DNA of 64,000 bases. It comes from Sclerotinia nivalis. Taxonomy: Eukaryota; Ascomycota; Leotiomycetes; Helotiales; Sclerotiniaceae. Positions 23,000 to 32,762 of the stretch are shown here, piece after piece (within the stretch, counting starts at the first letter, position 1; each line of letters opens with the position of its first letter). The notes below the pieces were generated by a model. That model was not told the origin of the DNA. It worked only from the letters and a program-made list of their open reading frames with translations, and ran no database searches. The translations under genes were made by a program, and so were the position numbers. The DNA is taken from assembly GCA_029531795.1 (NCBI GenBank), contig JAPEIS010000011.1, forward strand, positions 620,001 through 684,000, written 5' to 3'.

Positions 23000-25915
23000 C
23001 TAAAAATGAGCTTCGCCCACACTACCACTTCTATCTCTATTTCCATTTCCATTTCCGTTTCCATTTCCATTTCCATTTCCATTTCCATTTCCATTTCCCC
23101 TAGACCCTGCACTTCCATTCCCATTCCCATTCCCATTCCCATTTCCATTTCCATTTCCATTTCCACCTCCCCAACCATTATTCCCCACCTGCTGCGCAAT
23201 CCACTCTAATACCGTTTCATAACAGAGAACAAACTGCAACAAATTTTGCACCATACTAATTCTCTGACTCCTAAAATCCTCCACTGTCTTCTCCACCAAA
23301 TCCGTATCCTGATCAAATACCCAATCCATATCCGCTTGTGTTTTCTTCCTTCCACGTCCCAAGTAATCACCATCATTTATGGAATCAAATTCCATGGGTG
23401 TGGTTCCATGTTTTTGTTCTTTGTGTTGCCGCTTCAACATATCGATGACGGAATCAATGGTGCAGAATGTACCCGTTCGGCCACAACCTGCACTGCAATG
23501 GACAAGCATTGGTCGAGTAATTTCTGGTTCTGGATCACTTAGACGAGGAATTTCGGTAGCGGATGAGGATGCGCGTTGCATGGAATTGGCGAGATGGATG
23601 AGAGCTAGAAGATGACTAGGTTTTGCAGGGGAGGCAAAATCTGGCCAGGAAGAATAATGTACTTGTGTAATTTCTCGCATTGGTGTAAAAGGATGAGCGG
23701 CATGGGAAAGTGTAAATTTTCGTACGATAACATGAGTATCTTCTGTTGTAGGAGAAGGAGGAGTATTTTGAGTACTAGTGCTTGCGCGCTTTCGTCCAGA
23801 ATCTGGTCGATCTGTAGAGTTTCGCCTTTTGTTGGATTCAAGGTATAGTTTCTTTTCTGATAACAACTTGAGCTTGAGGTGACCATATTCATGGCTAGAC
23901 CAATACGAGTGACATTTCAATTGTCCACCTTCTGCCTCTGCTGTTAACATGACAATGACTCGTACATCTTGATCCCAGATAACACTCCAGAAATCCTAAG
24001 GTTTATATTAATAACAATAGCAATAGAAGGTGTAGTGATAATACTGACCTCGAAGGTTGCAGGCAAAGGTCCTTGCGAAGCAATATAGCGTTTATTACTC
24101 CTTGATGCCTTGATATGACTTGCGTTAACATAATCACACATGCCTTCCGTACGACCTTGAAGTTTAACTCGAGCATGTTCAAATGGCCAAATATTGTTGT
24201 ATCTGTTTTTGCTGCCCTTCTCAACACCAGCAATCTGAACACCATTAGAATTAATATCTGGCCCGTTTCCATACCTAACTCCTTGATTTAATGCCTTTGT
24301 CATCCTTGCCAATTCTGCTTGCTCAATGCGAAGAAATCTGTCTGAAACAATCTTGCCATGATCCTCTTTCTTTGCAGCCTTTGATAACCATCTGGGAATG
24401 ATACCCATCACAGATGCATCTCGTGTTAAGTTCTCAGGAACCGTAATATCTCTTTGACCAACACCATCCATCAGATCTTGATTTTGTCGAATGTTGCCAA
24501 AAAATGGATTTGCTGCATTTTTTGTTGCTGGCATAGCACATCCACCAGCTACTGGTGCAACTCCTGGTAATGTTGTTCCAAGAGTAAGATTAATTCGAGA
24601 TGGCTGCGAGGATTGGGTTGAACCCCGGTCGATGGACCTTGGGAAGTTTTGAGCATATGCATCAAATCCACCTTTCAATATATACCTCGCTCCATTCCAA
24701 TCTTCGTTACTAAACTTTTTCAATGTATTGATAGCCAGTGCTGCATCTTTCTTATCTGAAGATCTATTATCATAAGCAACAATATATCTAGCCTGCTTCC
24801 ATTTTGAGAATCTGATTTTATCCTCCTCATTTGTGAAAGTATCTTGAAGTTTTTGAAGATTAAATGAAGGTCGCTTCAACAAGGTTGTAGGTATGCACAA
24901 GTTCAGGGCATTCCCAATCCTTGATTGTGAGAAGATGCTGAAAGTTCGGCAATCGAGTAACAATACTTCTATTGAGGGAGAGCGATCCATCATTTCCTTT
25001 AACTCTCCCGGGGTAATCATGGCTGGGCCATCTTCTAAATTCGATGGCAGTGTCTCCGCTCGCTGATGTTGACCTCGTGGTTGTGGTCTTGGAGATGGAG
25101 GATCTACTTTATTTTGGGGTAGAGAAAGTCTAGGATGTCTTTCGTCTAGGTGTGAGAGGGTATTTCTCTGAACAGCTGGCACTGAAGAATGAAAACTGGT
25201 GGGTGACATCTGACGGGGTTGATCGAAAAATGAAGGAGCGTTTAAGGATGAAGTAGATGCGCGCTCTGAGGAAGATACATATGCTGAGTCTGGTCCGTTA
25301 CCGATATCACCGTCTAACGAAGGCGCATTCCCATTCCCATTCCTTGGAACAGATCTAGGGGATGGAGGATTATCATGTCTATCGAGTTTTGATGTCTTTC
25401 TCTCATTCTTTGCGCGTAGTAAGGAAGGGCCTGGCGTCATTGAGAAGTTTGCTAGACCCCCATGACTAAGATTGAATCCGTTACTGGATTCTGATTGCCT
25501 TTTGAAAGCCTCATAGGCGGGATTCGAGTTTATGGGTACATGTTCTGGTGTGCCGCCACCAAATGAGAACTAAAAGATCCAAAGTTAGAATGACTTCACT
25601 GGGGTATAATTAGGATATTAGACTAACTATGGAAGACGTGGTAGGACTCCAATTAGCTTTAGGAAGGGCGTCAGAGTCTCTGGGGTTACTTGATGGTTCA
25701 ACCACTAGTCCGAAATAATTTGGACTTGGACTTCGAACTCGTTCGGTTTTAATACCTGGGGACCGTACAGTCTGCCCTCCGGATGCAGGTACTCTCCCTG
25801 AAGGACTCATTATTGGAGTAGTAGAAGATGGGTTTGTAGAAGTTCTGTGTGATTGCGAATGAGAGTGTGAATGAGAAGACCTTGGTGAAGGTCTAGGTGC
25901 TGCTTTGACAACCAT
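23000..25915 (-). CDS. Rhodanese-like/protein tyrosine phosphatase (Ptp2/Ptp3/Pyp type)
   Basis: Three exons (25628-25915, 24049-25569, 23000-23995) joined by 58 and 53 bp introns give 934 residues. The first ~270 are Ser/Pro-rich with many SP sites. A rhodanese-like domain follows (about 277-410: ITPGELKEMM, VLLLDCRTFSIFSQSRI, GARYILKGGFDAY). Its active-loop position reads IVAYDNRSSD, without the catalytic Cys, so it is probably a docking module as in MAP-kinase phosphatases. The phosphatase domain spans about 480-870: YVNASHIKA substrate-loop region, SSWPDFASP as the WPD loop, and VHCSAGCGRTGTF with nucleophile Cys near residue 770. The C-terminal 60 residues are Asn-Gly dipeptide repeats encoded by a hexamer minisatellite. 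Yeast and fission-yeast relatives dephosphorylate stress MAP kinases (Hog1/Sty1, Fus3); the same role here is inferred. Confidence 0.92.
23036..23166 (-). repeat. Coding hexamer minisatellite (Asn-Gly tract)
   Basis: Two blocks of imperfect hexamers (plus-strand unit TTCCAT/TTCCCAT-like) encode alternating Asn-Gly at the C-terminus of the phosphatase, split by a short Ser-Ala-Gly-Ser-Arg spacer. The hexamer period keeps the reading frame, so unit gain or loss would change only tail length. Confidence 0.9.
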
Positions 25916-27068
25916 TTGGGTTGATGCGCAAAGCTTTTATCCTTTCGCTTTTATGATATTATGTATCCCTTCCGTGAATGACTCTTGTCTCCCAAATATC
26001 CAAACGTATGCTATCTATCAGAAGTGTGTGCCATGGTTTCTGTTCATCGCGACGTAGAGTCGAATCCGGTATTGAAATGAGGTTGTGGTTGTCGAATTTG
26101 AGACGGCAGGGAGATGGTGGTCCTGGTAAATTGTCCGCTCGAAGGTGGATCGCTGTTGTTGACTTCGCAAATGACAAGTGATGAATTAAAATATAGAATA
26201 GAATAGAATAGAGAGAAAGGTTCTCGATGATTCTCAAATGCTTTCTTTCTTTCTTTCTTTCTTTTCTTCCTTTCCAATGAAGGATCCTTACTTAAACTTG
26301 GATTGACTCGTGACTTGAAATATGGCAGGAAGAAATAGATTTGTCTAGGATTTGATAATGAATTTGAGACGGGGATAGGGTTCTTCGATGAATAATAGAT
26401 AAATAGGATAGAGTTTAAAGAGGGAAAGAAAGAAGGCTGAAAGATCAAGATTCAGGGTTTTTTTTTAGAGGGGCGCTATCATTTGAGTGTTAAGTGGATA
26501 AAGTGGAGCGTGAATTGTGGTGAATTGTAATGAATTGTGATGAATGGTGAATTGTTCCTTCTAAAGTACTTCCCGTAAGTTGCTTTTTCAATTTCTTCCT
26601 TTTCCTTCTTCGCAATAATGCTTGAGTCTTGGAGGCTTGGGATTCGTTGTTCCTTTTTCCTGCTAAGGTTGGTCAAGAAGATCTGCGGTTGTATGCTACG
26701 TATGCGGAATAGATGAGGGTCTAATATTGGACCTGCATGGGTAAGAAACGATAAGCAGTTGGTTGAATTAGCTTGTAATGGTGACGGAACGTTTTTGATG
26801 ATGATGTTATTTATTGTAGATCATTCAGGAAAAAAAAAGGGTCGGGTAGTTTTTCTGTTGAGTTGCATTTGGTTGTTCCAGACGGAGTTCAAAGAATCAA
26901 GAGAAGGGAAAGAAAATGAATTCATAGCAATTTTATTGCTAGTTTATTGTCTGAGAAATTTCATCGATAGTAGATAGTAGATAGATATGTATTTCTTATT
27001 GTAATGTTGTTTTGTAGGTGAATATGAAAGAGAAGATGTAAAATGGGGGGTAAGGGTAAAGTAAGGTA

Positions 27069-27093
27069 GGGTAGGGTAAGGGTAAGGGTAGGG
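27069..27093 (+). promoter_or_regulatory. G-quadruplex-forming motif
   Basis: Five GGG runs (27069, 27074, 27080, 27086, 27091) are separated by loops of 2-3 bases, which meets the standard four-run G4 rule. The sequence resembles telomeric repeats but the unit is GGGTAA/GGGTA, not GGGTTA. It lies 1.15 kb upstream of the phosphatase start. Confidence 0.6.
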
Positions 27094-28570
27094 ATTTGAA
27101 ATATAATGAGATGAATAATATTTGTCAAGACTTCATCAAAAGTTTTGGAGGGGTTTATGCAGGTAAGAAATACAGGATTTGTAGATATTGATGGTTAAAC
27201 TTACCAGATAGTTTGTACAGAGTATTTCATCATAGATATTTATCTAACACTTATTAAGTGAGTGGATTGTTTCATTTACTTATTTGACTACTTTCATATT
27301 TAGATCAATTATTGAATTTATTATCTACCTAAGGTACCCGTGTTACTTACAAAGGTATTCTAGTATGTACGGAGTATGTGTCTCGATAATCCTTTGTGTC
27401 GTCATCCCTATCGAATATCAAGTAATAAAAGGGGGTGAGAATCTTTCAATAATTAATGATGTATTTATCTATTTCTCTATTTATCTACTTATCCAACTCG
27501 TAGTTTCCTCTTAGCTGGAGGTAGGTACTGTATTGCTGCTGCGTAGAAAAGGTGCAATCCTACTGGTAAGCATTTATCGGTTGTGTTGCCCCTTTTTGTA
27601 CTTGTTCATTCAATTGATGTCAAGTATTACCGATATTTCTATGATGACGTCTAGACATGGCCATTCGAGCGACCTCATGTGTGTTGTACATCACTACGTA
27701 CATCTCATCTTCACTTATTTTTACGGCTTGTATAACCTCTACGTACAAATATCTGTTCATCCCAGACTCAAGATTTTAAATTCATATTATACAATAACAT
27801 TCCTTCATATCCGTCCGTATCTTTTCCATGTTGTGAAGAAGAGAGGTTTTGCGAGTTGAAACGTTGTCCTGGTTACAAAGGCTTTCTTTCTTTACCTACG
27901 TCATTTGTTCATTCTACTATATCAATCCTAGGTATAACTCCAGTATGTCAAACCCTTTCAAAGACCAAACATAGAACATCAGATCGAACTCGGAAGGTTT
28001 GGTTATGGAGGCGAAAGGATTAGTACAATCACTAAGATAAATTAGAAACCTTCAAGGGAGGCTGAGTCAAATCATACTTGGTACCTAATTGATCAATCGA
28101 CGATTCATCTGATATCCCTCTTGCCTCTCTTGTCTCTTCAATCTTTGGATTTTTACATTGATATTGATTGGTGATCATCTAAATATTGTCTGATCAGCAA
28201 GTCGATGATTTCAATGAAAATCCCCCATAAGCATCATCTGCCCCAATAATCCGAAACCCTTCATTTTGCAAATCCGATGATCTCAAAGCCTAGAACAGCT
28301 ACCTAGCTATCAATTCGCCTTCAACTTTCTCATATTTACTTTAATCTATCATAATTTTTTTTGGGTATTCCATTTTATAAATAAAGAATATGAGATTTCC
28401 CATATTAATATCAAAGGGGTTTCTTTCAAAGTGGTTCGACTAATGATCAGTTTATAGTTTTGCTGTATAGTGAAATCATTCGAACTTTCTCAGCCAGCCC
28501 CCTGCCGTGGTCAACACACTCAACGGCTCAGGTCACGGGCCCAATTTCAGGGTGCAGATAACCCGAGGCT

Positions 28571-28584
28571 AAATGACGTCATTT
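28571..28584. promoter_or_regulatory. CRE-like palindrome (ATF/CREB type)
   Basis: AAATGACGTCATTT is a perfect 14 bp palindrome with the full TGACGTCA consensus bound by fungal Atf1/CREB-family bZIP factors. It lies about 1.2 kb upstream of the MFS gene and 2.65 kb upstream of the phosphatase gene. Function is inferred only. Confidence 0.4.
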
Positions 28585-29790
28585 GAACATGCATGCATCA
28601 CGTGTACTACTGGGAATGTCTCATGTTTCTTTCATTTTCTCGGAACTTTTCTTTTCTTTTCTCCGATCGAATATCTCTCTGCTTTGCTTTGCTTTGTCAT
28701 ATCATCTCATGGGAAAACTCAAATTCCGCCAAGAATGGACTCCGCATACTTGGTAAGCAAGACGTCGTGAGATTAATGGATGGATGTAAGGAAATGAAAT
28801 ATTGGTATATCAGATTTGAGAAATTTAACATCTATTCTATTATCTATCATATCTACCACTAATACAACTCGAATTTGCTACCATATACTTTCCTTCTCTT
28901 GGATGATTGGTTTGAAGTTCAACAAATCGCCCAACAGCAACAAAGGTTGATTTTGGATTTGTACATCCCTCCCTCCTTCAAACACCCAACACTTCATCAT
29001 TCTTCTCCATTTCACCAAAAAGAATCAAATGCGAACAAAATGTGAATACATTGGATAAACACCTTAACATTTCATAATCCCTTGCTGTAAATGTAGATAT
29101 ATCACATGACCATCAAGCAGATAACCTTATCAAAAAGATCAACACTTACACGATTTTTCACCTGATAGCTTCATTTTTCCCTTTATCTTCACCTTATCTC
29201 CCGAAGTCATATCAAAATACGCGGGGTGGCTCCGTAAAAATGCAACTCAAACACGCTAACGCTTAGATAAATGATTTCTCCATTTGTGCCTCCGCAATCT
29301 CCCATGACTTTTGATAAATCTTATTGGTTATTTCAAGGAATCTTTCTACATTTCAAAAAAGAATCGGACGCATGCGTTGACAAGGCTTCCGATAAGCATC
29401 GTTCGTCTTCTACACGTCTAGTGGCGGGAGGAGAACTTTATGTTGATGTTATATGTGGAAAAGTAATAGTATCGGAGATGGTTTTCTTGATAAGGGATGA
29501 AAGAATTATCCATTCTGTTTGCTATTATCGTGTGAATCGTCGTATATAATATGTAGGTAGGTAGGATGTCGAGTTCTTGTGTTAAAGTCTCTTCTATCTT
29601 TTCATTCCAATCTCTATTTGCTCGCTGTTGCCATCAAGAGCAATCTCTACCTCTTCATATAATTGGCACCGAGTAGCTTCACTTTCATTTCTATTCCACG
29701 TTGTTGCCATCATCTGCATTCTACATTGGCACGGTGTAGCTAGTTCATTCCTTCCACTCCTCCGATATCCTACCCTCATCTCACAATAAG

Positions 29791-31780
29791 ATGTCTCTCC
29801 AAAAACCTCGGTCTCGAAGTTCGGAATTCGAAAATGGCGATGCCAAAGTTATCCCAGGCATGACAAACGATATCGATGATCCCGAATCAAAAGTTGGTAT
29901 CACTGCAGAATCAGCATATGTTTTTGATCACCAAGCAGAACGAGCTCTTTGTCGAAAGTTCGATTTTCGATTATTACCAGTTCTAGCATGCATGTACCTT
30001 TTCAACTCACTTGACAAGGGAAATTTGGGAAATGCAAAAACGGATGGTCTGGAAAAGGATCTGGGTTTCAAGCATAATCAGTATAATATTATCTTGAGTG
30101 TGTTTTATATACCATATGTTTTATGCGCACTTCCAATTGTGAGTTATCCATTCATTCCTACTTATTAGCATACATCTTCCCGTTTCGGACTTTCCAATAG
30201 TTCGCTCAATATCTACATTGGTTGATCCAGCACTTATGGTATCATTACGAATGTCTAAGTGGAGTTCGAGCAGCCGATGGATAGTCCAGAATACCCTCAA
30301 ATCAGATCCTATGCCTCACTATCCATCAACGGAATTCTAACATCATATAGGCTATGCTTGGAAAGAAGTATGGACCTGCAACAGTCTTACCTATTCTTAT
30401 GATGTTCTTCGGATCATTCACCATTCTCGGAGGTAAAATTAGATTTTACAACGCCACAGCAAGTGCAGACTAACCCCTTTTCACAGTCGCAGCACAAAAC
30501 TTCGGTGGAATGATGACTCTCAGATGGTTTCTTGGTATGTTTGAACCAAAATTCCAACCAAAATTCTCACATGAACCGCAACCAACTAACAAATACAAGG
30601 AATGTCTGAATCCGCATTCTTCCCCCTAGTAATTTACTACCTTACCACCTTTTATCGTCGTGGTGAACTCGCTCGTCGCCTCGCCATTTTCTACGCAGCC
30701 AGCAACATCGCTTCAGGTACTACTCTTTTCCCCTCCCTACAACACAAAACTAACCACCAATAAAAATAGCCTTCTCCGGTCTCCTAGCAGTCGGCTGTTT
30801 CAGAATAACCAACACTCCCCTCTACCCCTGGCGATACCTCTTCCTAATCGAAGGAAGCGCCACCCTCCTCTTCGCCATCTTCGCCTTCTTCTACCTCCCC
30901 TCCTCAGCCTCGACGGCCAAATTTCTCACCGAAGAAGAAAGAAACCTAGCCTACCATCGCATCCAAGTCGATTCCTCCTCCATCGTAAACGAAGAATTCA
31001 ATCTTCACGATTCCCTCGCCATCTTCAAACAACCCACCACCTACGCCTTTCTCGCCATTGAAATCTGTCTTGGCGTTCCTCTCCAGAGCGTTAATCTCTT
31101 CTTACCCCAAATCGTCGCCCGATTGGGTTACTCCACCATCAAAACTAATCTATACACCGTAGCCCCCAACGTCTCAGGCGCAGTTATGTTACTCATCCTC
31201 GCCTTTTCCTCCGATTACACACGCAGACGTGGTCCCTTCATCGCACTCGGTTTCCTATTCACATTCATCGGATTCATCATCTATGTATCCATCGATGTAA
31301 CGAATCAACTACACGTCGCATATTTTGCAACCTTTATGATGTGTTGGGGAACCGCGGCTCCGAGTGTCCTATTGAGCACGTGGTATAATAATAATATTCC
31401 GCACGAGGGACGCAGAGTGGTGATGAGTAGCGTGGGGGTGCCGTTGAGTAATTTAATGGGATTGGTTTCATCGAATATTTTTTTGAATAAAGATGCTCCT
31501 AAGTATGTATTCCCTCTTTTTCCTTCCCCCTCCCCTCCCCTCACCCCACTTCCCAGAGCAAACCCAACTAACACCCCAACCCAGATACATCCCCGCGCTC
31601 GCCACCACCGCCGCCTTCGGCGGCATGGGCGTTCTCCTCTCCTCCTGTCTCGCTATCTACATGATGCTTGATAATAAACGACGAGATCAGAAATTGGGTC
31701 GCAAATTAGATATCGGGGAGACGCCGACGGAGGTATTGAGGGATGGGCCGAGTGTGAGGGAGTTTAGGTGGTTTTTGTAG
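29791..31780 (+). CDS. MFS transporter, allantoate/nicotinate permease (Dal5/Tna1) type
   Basis: Six exons (29791-30138, 30351-30432, 30487-30534, 30600-30716, 30770-31502, 31585-31780) join in frame to 507 residues, typical for the anion:cation symporter family of the major facilitator superfamily. Family features are the N-terminal cytosolic segment ending in ALCRKFDFRLLPVLACMYLF, then SLDKGNLGNAK, FYIPYVLCALPIAMLGKKYG, LRWFLGMSESAFFPLVIYYL with FYRRGELARR, a central loop with TEEERNLAYHRIQ, and WGTAAPSVLLSTWYNNN near TM10. About twelve membrane segments are expected in the plasma membrane. Relatives carry allantoate, nicotinate, biotin or similar small anions; the substrate here cannot be assigned. 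The first intron, 212 bp, is unusually long and has stops in phase, so it is not coding. Confidence 0.9.
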
Positions 31781-32762
31781 GGTTGGGGATTGGGGATGGG
31801 AGGTTCGGTATAATGATGCATGAGATTGTGATTGCCATGATTAGGAAGAAAAGGAATATAAAAAGAGAAGAAAAGGGTCATGAAAGATAAAAAGAGAAAA
31901 ACAAAAAGGAGTCTGTAGATTAATTATTAATACCCTTGGGATACCTAGTGCTACTTACTATATATACCATCCATCCATCCATCTCTTCAAATAAATACAT
32001 AAAAAATTTCACAATCACAGATAGTAAAAGCGCACGCGGGTACTTTGTAATTATCTACTATCTACCAGGTATCTAGTACTTATTAGGTATCTAGTACTTA
32101 TAACTTGATAGATGTGAATATGAATATGAATATGAATGATCTTTGTATTTTATATTTTATATTTTGTGTTTTGTGTTTTGTGTTTTGTGTTTTGTGTTTT
32201 GTGTTTTGTGTTTTGTGTTTTGTGTTTTGTGTTTTGTGTTTTGTGTTTTTTGTTTTTTGTTTTTTGTTTTAGGATCAATAAATAAATAAATAAATAAATC
32301 AAGAAAGAAAGAAAGAGAGAAAGAGCTATTAATATAATGAGACGTTGGGTGAAGGGGATATGATGATATTGAAAGGAAGGAGTGAAAAAAGGAAAGGAAC
32401 AAAAAAAAAAAAAAACTCTAAGGAGGAGAAGGATGGGTACGGGATTAGGATTAGGATTAGGATGAATTTGATGTGATAGAAGAGCGAGAAAAAGAGAAAG
32501 ACAAAACGGAAAGAGACAGAATTATCAAGAGGTATCATCGAAATTGTCATTATTGAACCCATTCATCATCAAACTTCCAAAATCCATCGTTTATTTTTGC
32601 CCACCACACAATCCGATCCAATCCACCCACTCATTTACTCACTATGCATCCACCACACCATTGTTTTATGAAATCTCTACACCTAACCACACCGCTCAAT
32701 CTACACCTCAACATCCATTCCACACCTTCCACTCTCTCAACCCTTAGGACCTAAACACACAT
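31781..32762. other. Spacer between convergent MFS and SEY1 genes
   Basis: Both 3' UTRs fall here. No gene is seen. It holds an 18 bp tandem duplication (32067-32102), a heptamer satellite (32162-32266) and homopolymer runs near 32400. Confidence 0.65.
32162..32266. repeat. (TTTTGTG)12 heptamer satellite plus TTTTTTG variants
   Basis: Twelve uninterrupted TTTTGTG units (32162-32245) are followed by three TTTTTTG units (32246-32266). Because the period is seven, any open frame through it is an artefact. It sits between two convergent 3' ends. Confidence 0.95.

Larger units (their letters stand above)
25916..29790. other. Long divergent spacer between phosphatase and MFS genes
   Basis: About 3.9 kb with no convincing gene. 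The part next to 25915 is pyrimidine-rich on the plus strand and probably holds the phosphatase leader and promoter; a CTTT repeat lies at 26241-26264. A G-quadruplex motif is at 27069-27093, a TACGGAGTA 9-mer at 27368-27376 and a CRE-like palindrome at 28571-28584. Open frames up to 108 codons (27533-27859) lack recognisable features. Confidence 0.55.

Noticed and set aside
27046..27093. Interstitial telomere
   Set aside because: Units are GGGTAA/GGGTA, not the TTAGGG expected in filamentous ascomycetes, and single-copy genes lie on both sides.
30139..30350. Possible extra exon inside the 212 bp first intron of the MFS gene
   Set aside because: Using the internal acceptor at about 30199 meets an in-frame stop after about 27 codons, and the flanking exons join directly into a normal family motif.
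32163..32402. 81-codon minus-strand frame with Lys-Thr-Gln-Asn repeats
   Set aside because: It is produced by the TTTTGTG heptamer satellite and has no coding support.
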